A stretch of DNA of 64,000 bases from Faecalicatena orotica (GCF_003149245.1 NZ_QGDL01000002.1:367433-431432), one strand, 5' to 3'. Positions 17,292-25,815 are shown, numbered from the stretch's first letter. Numbers and translations are program-made. Notes: generated from the letters alone by a model not told the origin.

Positions 17292-18344
17292 TTACGGCCG
17301 TGTATCCACATTCAGTGAATCCCCGCGTGCGACAACTACATTGTAACCAATCGAGTTCATCCGTCTTTCCATACAGCCCCTGCATTCGGCGGCTTCATCC
17401 CCCGTACAGATTTTGTTGTCATAGAGTAAATAATCTTTCCGGACATCGGTAGGGGACAGGTTCGGCATCACAACATTTGCACCCGCGAGGATCCCTCTTT
17501 CCCTGCCGTCCGGGGCAATTGTGCCGAGGGCAGTTGTTGAAGGGAGGAGGACTTTTGGAAGCATCAGCCGGATCAGTCCCAGCATAAACAGTGTCAATTC
17601 CAATGTACCGGCTTTCTGGTCTGCAAAGGGGGTATCGTGGTGCGGGATAAAGGGCCCGATCCCAACCATCTGCGGATTAAGCTCTTTCAAAAACAACATA
17701 TCATCCGCCAGATTTTCTGGCGTCTGCCACGGAGAACCGACCATAAATCCGGTTCCAACCTGGTATCCGATCTCCTTTAGATCCCGGAGACACTGCTGCC
17801 GGTGGGCGGCTGTCAGCTCCTGCGGATGAAGCTTACTGTAATGCTGGGGATCATAAGTCTCATGGCGCAGGAGATACCGGTCGGCCCCGGCTTCAAACAA
17901 CAGCCGGTAACTCTCATAAGAACGTTCACCGACCGAAAGCGTGATGGCACAGTCAGTATACCGGCTCTTGATTGTCTTCACAATATCCGCCAGCATCTCA
18001 TCCGTATAGTGTCCATCTTCCCCGCCCTGCAGGACGAAAGTCCGGAAACCAAGCCGGTAGCCGGTTTCACAGCAATCCAGAATCTGCTCTTTGGAAAGCC
18101 TGTACCTGTGTGCATGCCGGTTACTTCTGCGGATACCGCAGTAATAACAGTCATTTTTGCAATAATTTGTGAACTCAATCAGTCCACGGATATACACATC
18201 GTGTTGATAATACCTGTGCCTGACCTCACGGGCCCGTTCAAACAAGTAATCCGCCGTCCCGGGCGTCCGGCCGCGGATAAGAGCAGACCATTCCTCCTTA
18301 GAAAGAAACTGCGTTTGCTCTAATTTATTCACCAAGTTATTCAT
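17292..18344 (-). CDS. hydE: [FeFe]-hydrogenase maturase HydE (radical SAM)
   Basis: Radical SAM enzyme of about 350 residues acting on the cysteine-bound iron intermediate made by HydG. The cluster motif C62-xxx-C66-xx-C69 is in YCKNDCYYCG. The C-terminus has extra cysteines (CTGDEAAECRGC) seen in many HydE proteins. I chose the start at 18344 because a GAGGT site lies 8 nt upstream; the open frame extends to 18419 but crosses a REP-like palindrome at 18358-18395. Downstream of the TM1266-type gene and upstream of hydG. Confidence 0.94.
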   Translation of the reverse strand: MNNLVNKLEQTQFLSKEEWSALIRGRTPGTADYLFERAREVRHRYYQHDVYIRGLIEFTNYCKNDCYYCGIRRSNRHAHRYRLSKEQILDCCETGYRLGFRTFVLQGGEDGHYTDEMLADIVKTIKSRYTDCAITLSVGERSYESYRLLFEAGADRYLLRHETYDPQHYSKLHPQELTAAHRQQCLRDLKEIGYQVGTGFMVGSPWQTPENLADDMLFLKELNPQMVGIGPFIPHHDTPFADQKAGTLELTLFMLGLIRLMLPKVLLPSTTALGTIAPDGRERGILAGANVVMPNLSPTDVRKDYLLYDNKICTGDEAAECRGCMERRMNSIGYNVVVARGDSLNVDTRP

Positions 18345-18357
18345 ATTTGAGTACCTC

Positions 18358-18395
18358 ATTGGGGACGTAGTAAACCTTAGAAATACTACGTGCAT
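18358..18395. repeat. REP-like palindrome, GGGGACGTAGTA family (degenerate copy)
   Basis: GGGGACGTAGTA, a spacer beginning AACCTTAG, and TACTACGTG form an imperfect inverted repeat whose outer right arm is lost. Its core and spacer nearly match the perfect copy at 46928-46980. It lies between hydE and the TM1266-like gene. Confidence 0.8.
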
Positions 18396-18422
18396 AGTTA
18401 ATAATTTAACGAGCTTCATTTG

Positions 18423-18680
18423 TTAATCTGTCTGTTTTGTTTTTGCATATATAGTCTTTGTGCTGACTCCGGGCAGCATTCCGAGCTTGCCGGAGAGGGC
18501 GCTGATGACATCACCCGGCGCATCCATTGCGATGCTGATGATGGAGATGTTTTTCTCGCGGTACGGAATCCCCATCCTGCCGATGATATACTGTGCGTAC
18601 TGGCTGAGCAGGTGGTTCAGTTCATCTACGGATTCGTTACTGTTGAGGATGATTCCTACCTGAGCGATTCTTGTTTCCAT
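18423..18680 (-). CDS. TM1266-type iron-only hydrogenase system putative regulator
   Basis: Small protein of 85 residues with an ACT/NikR-like ferredoxin fold expected from the family (IAQVGIILNSNESVDELNHL then ISIISIAMDAPGDVISALSG). The family occurs beside [FeFe]-hydrogenase maturation genes and is annotated as a putative regulator, though no mechanism is established. AAGGAGG lies just upstream of the ATG. It is the first gene of the hydE-G-F transcript, behind a leader with an attenuator-like terminator. Confidence 0.9.
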   Translation of the reverse strand: METRIAQVGIILNSNESVDELNHLLSQYAQYIIGRMGIPYREKNISIISIAMDAPGDVISALSGKLGMLPGVSTKTIYAKTKQTD

Positions 18681-18765
18681 AAGACCTCCTTGTTTTCAAG
18701 TCAAATATTTGTTACTGTTCACTTACCTCGTTGCCCGAGGGAACAAAATTGAGTTTCGCTTGAAA

Positions 18766-18912
18766 TAAAAAATACCCGCACCAGAAGGCGCAGGTATCCA
18801 AAGGGTAAACTTTCCCCCTAATTATCCACAAAAAGTGATAAGGGAACCCATTTTGTATGTTGTCTGTGCGCCTTTTTACTCAGGTGTGACCCTTCGTAAT
18901 CAGAACAAATAT
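18766..18912 (-). ncRNA. Structured leader with terminator/antiterminator upstream of the hyd maturation operon
   Basis: Read on the minus strand. A terminator (ATACCTGCGCC 18797-18787, loop TTCT, GGTGCGGGTAT 18782-18772, then T6) sits ~90 nt before the first gene. Upstream, AAGGCGCA (18874-18867) is exactly complementary to TGCGCCTT (18792-18785) of the terminator arm. AAGGGT (18894-18889) can pair with ACCCTT (18806-18801) to close a domain. That domain contains a long hairpin in which GGGT, TTCCC and TTATCAC pair with GTGGATAA, GGGAA and ACCC. No known riboswitch class was recognised. Confidence 0.65.
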
Positions 18913-18919
18913 ATAATAA

Positions 18920-18948
18920 ACTATAACACAGAGGATCATTATTCACAA
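18920..18948 (-). promoter_or_regulatory. Promoter of the hyd maturation operon
   Basis: On the minus strand TTGTGA (18948-18943), a 17-bp spacer and TATAGT (18925-18920). This predicts a start near 18912 and a 5' leader of about 230 nt. Confidence 0.65.
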
Positions 18949-19108
18949 TATCAACAGGAAAATGTTTTTCTTTTTGTGCAAAGTGTTCAAAAATGTGCTT
19001 CTATAACGATGGTGTTTTCGTTGTCTAACTACAGGACTTAAGTGACCGGGTATGGGACAGGATGTGGTATGATATATACGAATAAAAAGTTTAGAAAGAA
19101 GGCGGAAT

Positions 19109-19740
19109 ATGCAGGGTATCGTTTTAAGAAATATGGACTTATCCGGCATGGATCTCAGGGGGATAGATTTTTCGCGTGCTTCGTTTCATCATATCTGTTT
19201 TGACAGGGCAGACCTCTCGGGCTGTATTCTGAAAAATGTCTTGTTTGAGCAGTGTTCCTTCTGTGGTGCAGTGCTTCGGGAGGCCGATCTGGAAGCAAGT
19301 GCGCTTCGCGGGGCGGACATGAGGGCGTGTGACATCCGGGGTGCGAACCTGTTTTGCGCGGTACTGGAGAAGGCAAAGCTGGAGAACTGTATTTCGGATG
19401 AAAATACAAAATTTTTCCGGCTGTACTGTCCGGAAGAGGGGGCGTTTGTTGGTTATAAAAATGCTGTGACAATAGGATTGCGGAACTTCTGATTCCAGCA
19501 GATGCGAAGAGGACATCTGCAACCCGCAGTTCATGCAGGTGCAGCAGGGCAAAGGTGCTTGTGATTAAGAGTATTGACTGCTCGGTTTATTTTGACGAGG
19601 CATGGTCTACGGTGGATGAGAATTTTGTTTACCGGACAGGGGAGTGGGTGGAAGTACAGGACTTTGATGAAGACAGGTGGAATGAGTCAACGACTGGGAT
19701 TCATTTCTGGATGACCAGGGAAGAGGCAGTACGTTACTAA
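19109..19740 (+). pseudogene. Pentapeptide-repeat protein with C-terminal DUF5758-like domain, frameshifted
   Basis: The first part (19109-19492) encodes 127 residues of pentapeptide repeats (DLSGMDLRGIDF, ADLEASALRGADM and so on), which form a right-handed beta-helix. It stops soon after CPEEGAFVGYKNAVTIG. The second part continues in another frame: AELLIPADAKRTSATRSSC from about 19480, then KVLVIKSID through EDRWNESTTGIHFWMTREEA, ending at 19740. As I recall, intact family members carry these blocks in one frame, so the gene looks broken by a small indel near 19473-19483. A sequencing error or programmed frameshift is possible. A start at 19555 for a separate 61-residue protein is less likely. 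Confidence 0.75.
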
Positions 19741-19804
19741 AATTAAGAATAAAAAGAAAGTTATAAAATGTTTATAAAAAGTGCATTTTTATATTGATAA
19801 ATTA

Positions 19805-19879
19805 TTGACAAACAATGGTTTATATGTTACTTTTAGACTATAGTACGAACGGCAGTCTAAAAGGAGAAAAACTGCTGTT
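19805..19879 (+). promoter_or_regulatory. Promoter and leader hairpins of the hydroxyproline dehydratase operon
   Basis: A TTGACA at 19805-19810 has only a weak -10 (TACTTT, 17 bp on). CTTTTAGACT (19830-19839) pairs with AGTCTAAAAG (19854-19863). AACGGCAGT (19848-19856) pairs with ACTGCTGTT (19871-19879, one G-U). The hairpins overlap and cannot form together. No T-run follows either. Confidence 0.45.
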
Positions 19880-19908
19880 CCCGACAAGGTTAAGAGAGGG
19901 ATTAAATC

Positions 19909-20817
19909 ATGAGTCTGATCACTGATATCCAGAAGTATTCTATCCATGACGGAGACGGGATACGGACGACGGTTTTTTTCAAAGGATGCCGTCTTAAGTG
20001 TGTCTGGTGCCATAATCCGGAGACACAGAATTATAAAAAAGAGCTGCTTTTTGATCAGGAGAAGTGTGTAGGCTGCGGAGCATGCGCGGCGGCCTGTCCG
20101 AACGGGGCAGTCACGATATCCGGCGGGAAAGCGGTCACTGACCGGGAGAAGTGCACGGTGTGCGGACAGTGTATAGACGTCTGCAACCTGAATCTGCGGG
20201 AGATCGCAGGTGATGAATATTCCGTGAATGACCTGGTTAAAGAACTGAAAAAAGATGAGATGTTTTATGAAGAGTCAGGCGGCGGCGTCACTTTGTCAGG
20301 CGGAGAGGTTATGACAGCAGACATGGATTATGTGGAAGCACTTGTCAAAAAGCTGCACCGCATGGGGATTTCCGTCATGATCGATACCTGCGGCCAGGCG
20401 CCTTATGGGAACTTTGAGCGGATACTGCCCTTTGTGGATGCGTTTTTATATGACATCAAGACGATGGATAATGAGATACATAAGCGATACATGGGTGCGG
20501 GAAACGAAGTTATACTCGGAAATCTGGAAAAACTAAGCCAGGCAGGGGCAAGGATCTATATCCGTATCCCTACGATAAAAGAAGTAAATGGAAATGACGA
20601 AGCAATGAAAGCAATTATTGCATGGCTTCAGGAAAAGAACATTCATGCGGCGAAGGTAAACCTTCTCCCTTATCACAATACGGGATCAGGAAAATACCCG
20701 AAAGTCGGGATGTGTTACGAAGGCAATGACCTTCATGCACCGGATAAAGAAGAGATGAATCATTTTGTGGAGTTGTTCCAACAGGCCGGATACCATAATG
20801 TAAAAATAGGAGGTTAA
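19909..20817 (+). CDS. Glycyl-radical enzyme activating protein (radical SAM)
   Basis: Activase of 302 residues that uses SAM to place the glycyl radical on the enzyme encoded next. The SAM cluster motif is C27-xxx-C31-xx-C34 in GCRLKCVWCHNPE. A ferredoxin-like insert has two clusters (CVGCGACAAACPNGA and CTVCGQCIDVCNLN), typical of activases for GRE dehydratases rather than of the simple PflA. The start has a GAGAGGG site. It lies 4 bp before the dehydratase gene, so they are made together. Confidence 0.94.
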   Translation: MSLITDIQKYSIHDGDGIRTTVFFKGCRLKCVWCHNPETQNYKKELLFDQEKCVGCGACAAACPNGAVTISGGKAVTDREKCTVCGQCIDVCNLNLREIAGDEYSVNDLVKELKKDEMFYEESGGGVTLSGGEVMTADMDYVEALVKKLHRMGISVMIDTCGQAPYGNFERILPFVDAFLYDIKTMDNEIHKRYMGAGNEVILGNLEKLSQAGARIYIRIPTIKEVNGNDEAMKAIIAWLQEKNIHAAKVNLLPYHNTGSGKYPKVGMCYEGNDLHAPDKEEMNHFVELFQQAGYHNVKIGG

Positions 20818-20821
20818 GAAA

Positions 20822-23197
20822 ATGGAAGAAAGAGGAATGAACGAACGTATCAAAAAACTGAGAAAGTTAAGTCTGGATACTCCTGCGCACATTGATCTGG
20901 AGCGTGCGCTCAGTGAGACGGAGACTTATAAGAAGTATGAAGGAGAACTGTCAGTGCCGGAACTGCGCGGACAGGTGCTGAAGGATTATTTTTCAAATAA
21001 AACATTATATATCGGTGAAGGAGAACTGATTGTCGGAGAAAAAGGTGACTCTCCGCAGGCGGCGCCTACTTTCCCGGAGCTTTGCTGCCATACGGTGGAA
21101 GATATGCATGTTATGAATGACAGAGACCTGATCAACTTCAAAGTTAAGGAAGAAGATTATAAGATTCAGGAAGATGTTATGATCCCGTACTGGGATAAGC
21201 GTTCTATGAGAAACAAGATCCTGCGCCAGATGACACCGGAATGGAAGGACGCTTATGAGGCAGGAATTTTCACGGAATTTATGGAACAGAGAGGACCCGG
21301 GCATACAGTCGGATCTGTTAAGATTTATGAGAAAGGTTTCCTTGACTACAAAGAAGATATCCAGAAGTCAATCGACAGTCTGGACTTCATGAATGATCCG
21401 GAGGCACTGGACAAGAAGAATGAGTTAGAAGGTATGAAACTTGCCTGCGATGCCATCATGATCCTGGGCGAGAGATATGCAGCCTATGCAAGGGAATTAG
21501 CCGAAAAAGAGACGGATGCAAAGAGAAAAGAAGAACTGCTCCAGATTGCGGTAAACTGCGATGTCGTGCCGGCACACAAGCCGGAGACCTACTGGCAGGC
21601 GATCCAGATGTACTGGTTTGTACACCTTGGAGTTACAAGCGAATTAAACCCGTGGGATGCTTACAGCCCGGGACGCCTTGACCAGCACCTGAATCCGTTC
21701 TATGAGAAAGATACAGAAGCAGGAATCATGGACGACGACAGAGCCCTCGAACTGCTGGAATGCCTGTGGGTGAAATTCAATAACCAGCCGGCACCACCGA
21801 AAGTAGGAATTACGCTAAAAGAGAGCAGCACATACACCGATTTCGCAAACCTGAACACAGGCGGAATCACACCGAACGGGGAAAATGGCGTCAACAATGT
21901 CAGCTACCTGATTCTGGACTGCATGGACGAGATGAAACTCCTCCAGCCAAGCTCCAATGTCCAGATCAGCAGAAAGACACCACAGAAGTTCCTCAAACGT
22001 GCATGTGAGATTTCCAGAAAAGGATGGGGACAGCCTGCATTCTACAACACCGAGGCAATCGTGCAGGAGCTTTTGAACGCAGGAAAATCTCTGGAAGACG
22101 CAAGACGCGGCGGAACAAGTGGATGTGTGGAGACAGGGGCATTCGGAAACGAGGCTTATATCCTCACAGGATATTTCAATATCCCGAAAGTATTTGAACT
22201 GACACTGAACAATGGTTTCGATAAAATGACGGGCAAACAGCTCGGACTGAAGCTGGGGAATGCAGTAGATTTCAAGTCATATGAAGAGCTGTTTGAAGCT
22301 TTCCAGAAACAGATGAAGTATTTCATAGACATCAAGGTGCAGGGAAGCAACGTGATCGAGAAGATCTATGCAGAAAATATGCCGGTTCCGTTCCTCTCTA
22401 TCATCACAAATGATTGTATTTCCAAAGGGAAGGATTACAACGGCGGCGGTGCAAGGTACAATACCAAGTATCTGCAGGGCGTAGGTATCGGAACAATCAC
22501 AGACTGCCTTGCAGCTGTAAAATATAACGTCTACGACCAGAAGACATTTACAATGGAAGAACTGATGAAAGCGCTGGATGACAACTTCGAGGGACACGAC
22601 AGAATCGCAAATCTGGTTCGAAACAAGACGCCGAAATACGGTAATGACGATGATTATGCAGATGATATCATGAGATCCGTGTTTGAATATTACAGGAGCC
22701 AGGTAACGGGACGGCCGAATATGCTGGGCGGAATGTACAGAATCAACATGCTGCCGACAACCTGCCATGTTTACTTCGGTGACGTCATGATGGCAAGCGC
22801 CAACGGACGTCTGGCACACAAACCGGTATCCGAAGGAATTTCCCCGGAGAAGGGTGCAGATACAAACGGTCCTACAGCTGTTGTAAAATCCTGCGCGAAG
22901 ATGGACCACCTGCAGACAGGCGGTACACTGCTGAACCAGAAGTTTACCCCAAGTGTCGTGGCAGGAGAAGAAGGCCTGGAACAGATGGCGAACTTAGTCC
23001 GTGCGTACTTCAACATGGACGGACACCATATTCAGTTCAATGTCATTGATAAAGAGACATTAATTCAGGCACAGAAGCATCCTGAGGATTATAAAGACCT
23101 GATTGTGCGTGTGGCAGGTTACAGTGACCACTTCAGAAATCTGAGCAAGGCACTGCAGGATGAGATTATTGAAAGAACAGAACAGAGTTTTAATTAA
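20822..23197 (+). CDS. hypD: trans-4-Hydroxy-L-proline dehydratase (glycyl-radical enzyme)
   Basis: Oxygen-sensitive glycyl-radical enzyme of 791 residues that removes water from trans-4-hydroxy-L-proline to give 1-pyrroline-5-carboxylate. The thiyl cysteine is C435 in GGTSGCVETG, with the glutamate two residues later that marks dehydratases. The radical glycine is G766 in RVAGYSDHF. Long blocks (LNPWDAYSPGRLDQHLNPFY, NNQPAPPKVGITLKESSTYT) match my memory of the Clostridioides difficile HypD, and cysteine and glycine numbering is nearly identical. A nearby proC, which reduces the product to proline, supports the call. Other GRE dehydratases are less likely. Confidence 0.92.
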   Translation: MEERGMNERIKKLRKLSLDTPAHIDLERALSETETYKKYEGELSVPELRGQVLKDYFSNKTLYIGEGELIVGEKGDSPQAAPTFPELCCHTVEDMHVMNDRDLINFKVKEEDYKIQEDVMIPYWDKRSMRNKILRQMTPEWKDAYEAGIFTEFMEQRGPGHTVGSVKIYEKGFLDYKEDIQKSIDSLDFMNDPEALDKKNELEGMKLACDAIMILGERYAAYARELAEKETDAKRKEELLQIAVNCDVVPAHKPETYWQAIQMYWFVHLGVTSELNPWDAYSPGRLDQHLNPFYEKDTEAGIMDDDRALELLECLWVKFNNQPAPPKVGITLKESSTYTDFANLNTGGITPNGENGVNNVSYLILDCMDEMKLLQPSSNVQISRKTPQKFLKRACEISRKGWGQPAFYNTEAIVQELLNAGKSLEDARRGGTSGCVETGAFGNEAYILTGYFNIPKVFELTLNNGFDKMTGKQLGLKLGNAVDFKSYEELFEAFQKQMKYFIDIKVQGSNVIEKIYAENMPVPFLSIITNDCISKGKDYNGGGARYNTKYLQGVGIGTITDCLAAVKYNVYDQKTFTMEELMKALDDNFEGHDRIANLVRNKTPKYGNDDDYADDIMRSVFEYYRSQVTGRPNMLGGMYRINMLPTTCHVYFGDVMMASANGRLAHKPVSEGISPEKGADTNGPTAVVKSCAKMDHLQTGGTLLNQKFTPSVVAGEEGLEQMANLVRAYFNMDGHHIQFNVIDKETLIQAQKHPEDYKDLIVRVAGYSDHFRNLSKALQDEIIERTEQSFN

Positions 23198-23232
23198 GAA
23201 CCAATCTGAACAGAACATTGATTCATAAATGA

Positions 23233-23272
23233 AAAAAGAGACTGCCTGGCTATCCCAGTGCGGTCTCTTTCC
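23233..23272. terminator. Bidirectional terminator between hypD and the GntR gene
   Basis: AAAGAGAC near 23234 pairs with GTCTCTTT near 23263 (AAAGAGACTGC...GCGGTCTCTTT), giving A- and T-rich flanks in both directions. It separates two converging genes. Confidence 0.75.
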
Positions 23273-23885
23273 CTATTGTAAAATGATCTGCTTTCAGTAT
23301 TGCGTAGGCTTTTTCATAATTATTTTCGCGCATGTACTGGACCATTGTTTTTAAATTTTCATTCGTTTTTACAATATCCATTCCGTTCTTTACGGAATTC
23401 TGTCCCATGCGGATGAGTTCTGAGAGATTGTTTTCATAAATACGGTTAATGCGGTCGTTTTCATAGACGCTGACGATCTCCAGATGCATGTTCGTATCGG
23501 CAACTTCCCACTGGTAAATATCCCCGGCCGCGGCGCACATACGCACGATTTTTTCCTCGATCCGGTAGGAGTACTCTTCATAGCGGCCGGAGGTGAATAT
23601 GAGCTGGAATGCATTGCCCTCCAGAAGTTCCCGCAGCTGGTAGATTTCCCGGATGTCCTTTTCCGTGATTTCCTTCACGGTCATGGACTTATAATAATCG
23701 GTGACGATCAGCCCCTCTGCCTGCAGCATTTTGATGGCTGTGCGCACTGGATTCCGGCTCATATTGAGATCGGCGGTGAGCTTTGCCTCGGTCAGCTGCA
23801 TGCCGGGCGGATAAGTAAGATTCAGAATATTCGTGCGGATCGTCTCGTAAGCCTGGTCCGCCAGAGAAACATGTTTTTCGGCCAT
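23250..23885 (-). CDS. GntR family transcriptional regulator (FadR/FCD subgroup)
   Basis: DNA-binding regulator of 211 residues. The winged helix is at the N-terminus (ADQAYETIRTNILNLTYPPG, then SRNPVRTAIKMLQAEGL). The C-terminal helical ligand domain contains the DTNMHLEIV block with the metal-binding-type histidine of FCD proteins. The start at 23885 has a GAGGT site; the longer frame to 23996 runs through its own promoter and operator. It sits convergent to hypD. Its own promoter and that of proC carry the same operator, so it probably represses itself and proC in response to hydroxyproline or a product. Confidence 0.88.
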   Translation of the reverse strand: MAEKHVSLADQAYETIRTNILNLTYPPGMQLTEAKLTADLNMSRNPVRTAIKMLQAEGLIVTDYYKSMTVKEITEKDIREIYQLRELLEGNAFQLIFTSGRYEEYSYRIEEKIVRMCAAAGDIYQWEVADTNMHLEIVSVYENDRINRIYENNLSELIRMGQNSVKNGMDIVKTNENLKTMVQYMRENNYEKAYAILKADHFTIGKETALG

Positions 23886-23949
23886 AATGATACCTCGTTT
23901 ATATAGATTATGATGCCGCGCAGCAGGGTGCACGGCACGGAAAATTCCT

Positions 23950-23990
23950 AATTGTATACAAATTATAAAGTAAATCAGAACAGAATGCAA
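23950..23990 (-). promoter_or_regulatory. Promoter and operator of the GntR regulator gene
   Basis: On the minus strand TTGCAT (23990-23985), 17 bp, TATAAT (23967-23962). The 17-mer AATTGTATACAAATTAT at 23950-23966 overlaps the -10 box, and the identical sequence occurs in the proC promoter. Confidence 0.8.
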
Positions 23991-24048
23991 TATCATTCCA
24001 GATACATTGAAAGAATGGAAGGAATATTTTTTTAATAAATGTATAAAA

Positions 24049-24107
24049 TATTCCCAACGTTATTCCCAACGTGTTATAATATCAACATTGGGAATAAAAG
24101 TTGGGAA
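24049..24107 (+). promoter_or_regulatory. Repeated operator around the AlbA_2-type gene promoter
   Basis: The 12-mer TATTCCCAACGT occurs twice in perfect tandem (24049-24072). An inverted near copy, ACATTGGGAATA, follows at 24085-24096, with a partial AGTTGGGAA after it. A TATAAT (24075-24080) lies between the direct and inverted copies. There is no good -35 box. Confidence 0.7.
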
Positions 24108-24111
24108 AAGG

Positions 24112-25491
24112 ATGATGTTTATGAATATCGAAAAATTAGTTTTAGACTTATGTGCATATGCCGATGAGCAGGAATGGTTTGAATTTAAAGAAAATTGGTT
24201 TCAGCCGGAAGTACTTGGTGAATATGTATCAGCCTTGTCAAATGCAGCCGCATTCCACCATAAGGCCCAGGCATATTTTGTGTGGGGCGTTAATAATGAA
24301 ACTCATGAAATTGTAGGCACGACATTCAATCAGTATTGCGACCATAACAAAGAACCATATCAAAATTTTCTGGCGAGAAATCTGTTTCCGAGTATTAATT
24401 TTTCGTTTGAGGAAACAACGATAAATGATAAGAGGGTTGTTGTTTTGATGATTCCTGCTGCGGAAGAAATTCCATCAGCTTTTAAAGAAAAGCGATATAT
24501 CCGTATTGGCTCTTCTAAAGCAAATTTGAAAGATTATCCGAAAAGGGAAATTCAGTTGTTCAAAATTTTGGACGGAAGAGTAGAGACTGTGGAAACGTTA
24601 CCGGCTAAATATCAGGAATTGACATTTTCTAAATTGTTTGGATATTATGGTTCTAAAGGAATAGTTTTAAAGGAAAAAACTTTTGAGAAAAATCTTGGAT
24701 TAAGAAATAAAGACGGAGAATATAACCTGTTGGCACAGTTGCTTTCAGACAATTCACATTTTCCATTAAGAGTATCTATTTTTGAAGGCGAGACTAAAGG
24801 CTCCAATTTATTTTCTGTAAGAGAATTTGGAAATAATTGCCTGCTTTATACTTTGGATGAGGTTTTAAGATATGCGGATGTATTAAATTTGATTCAGGCA
24901 GATGAGAGCGAGCGTGTAGTGGAACGTCCGGAAATACCACTGTTTGATAACAAAGCCTTTAGAGAAGCAATTATAAATGCCATTTTGCATAATCTATGGA
25001 TAAGTGGAAATGAACCAATGATTTCTGTCTTCTCGAATAGGATAGAAATTTTGTCAAGAGGAACACTGGCACCGGCACAGACTATGGAAGGGTTTTTCTT
25101 GGGAGAATCAATCCCGGTAAACGAAAAGTTATCAGAAATCTTTTTACAGCTGCATATCAGTGAAAAATCTGGTCGTGGTGTGCCTAAGATTATTGAAACT
25201 TATGGGAAGGAAGCATTTACTTTTAGAGAAAATTCGATTGTTGTTACAATACCGCTTCAGCGAATAAAAAAAGTAGGGAAAAAAGTAGGGAATAAAAAAG
25301 AATTAAATTTGAGAAGACAAACAATCCTAACAGAAATGAGAGATAATCCTAATATTACTACCAGCGAATTACATCAAATACTGGGCGTTAGTGAAACGGC
25401 AGTGGAAAATAATCTTACATTTTTGAAAGAAAATGGATATGTAGAAAGAGTTGGTTCTAAAAAGACTGGTTATTGGAAGGTGCTTGAGTAA
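24112..25491 (+). CDS. AlbA_2 (Schlafen-like) / ATP-binding putative transcriptional regulator
   Basis: Protein of 459 residues. The N-terminus resembles the Schlafen AlbA_2 DNA-binding domain (WFEFKENWFQPEVLGEYVSALSNAAAF, then YIRIGSSKANLKDYPKREI). The middle resembles the HATPase_c_4 domain (EAIINAILHNLW, SRGTL, KSGRGVPKIIE). The C-terminus has a winged helix (TTSELHQILGVSETAVENNLTFLKENGYVER). Proteins of this layout are annotated as putative regulators; cellular roles are poorly known. The gene is clearly more AT-rich than its neighbours, which suggests recent transfer. Its promoter has repeated sites that it may bind itself. A start at 24121 is also possible. Confidence 0.8.
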   Translation: MMFMNIEKLVLDLCAYADEQEWFEFKENWFQPEVLGEYVSALSNAAAFHHKAQAYFVWGVNNETHEIVGTTFNQYCDHNKEPYQNFLARNLFPSINFSFEETTINDKRVVVLMIPAAEEIPSAFKEKRYIRIGSSKANLKDYPKREIQLFKILDGRVETVETLPAKYQELTFSKLFGYYGSKGIVLKEKTFEKNLGLRNKDGEYNLLAQLLSDNSHFPLRVSIFEGETKGSNLFSVREFGNNCLLYTLDEVLRYADVLNLIQADESERVVERPEIPLFDNKAFREAIINAILHNLWISGNEPMISVFSNRIEILSRGTLAPAQTMEGFFLGESIPVNEKLSEIFLQLHISEKSGRGVPKIIETYGKEAFTFRENSIVVTIPLQRIKKVGKKVGNKKELNLRRQTILTEMRDNPNITTSELHQILGVSETAVENNLTFLKENGYVERVGSKKTGYWKVLE

Positions 25492-25527
25492 GTTATTTGG
25501 AAATCAGAAAGGGAAGGGGAAGAGAAT

Positions 25528-25797
25528 ATGGCAGAGGTAAGAAAGCATATTACCTTCTACGGAAGAGTGCAGGGTGTAGGTTTCCGCTATACGGCAAAAT
25601 ATCTTGCCCAGTCACTGCAGCTTACCGGATGGGTGAAAAATGAATGGGACGGCACCGTTACGATGGAAGTGCAGGGACGTGAGCCAATGATTAATAAGCT
25701 CCTTGTGGGCCTGAATCAAGGCAGCTTTATTTCTATAGAATGGATGGACACAAAGGAGATACCATTGGAGAAGGAGAGCAGCTTCTATGTACGATAG
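25528..25797 (+). CDS. Acylphosphatase
   Basis: Small cytosolic enzyme of 89 residues that hydrolyses acyl phosphates. The signature VQGVGFRYTAKYLAQSLQLTGWVKN holds the catalytic arginine R20 and asparagine N38. Length is standard. It follows the AlbA_2-type gene by 36 bp and precedes the proC promoter; no functional link to either is evident. Confidence 0.93.
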   Translation: MAEVRKHITFYGRVQGVGFRYTAKYLAQSLQLTGWVKNEWDGTVTMEVQGREPMINKLLVGLNQGSFISIEWMDTKEIPLEKESSFYVR

Positions 25798-25815
25798 AAT
25801 TTCATGAAATAACGA

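Noticed and set aside
14496..18680. Hydrogenase structural gene within the maturation cluster
   Set aside because: Only maturases and the TM1266-type protein are present; no H-cluster binding motifs were found in the window.
22277..22909. Minus-strand 210-codon open frame inside hypD
   Set aside because: Shadow of hypD, which has catalytic residues in place.
24049..24096. Short repeats as a possible CRISPR array
   Set aside because: Tandem 12-mers without spacers and with an inverted copy; this is an operator pattern, and no cas genes are present.
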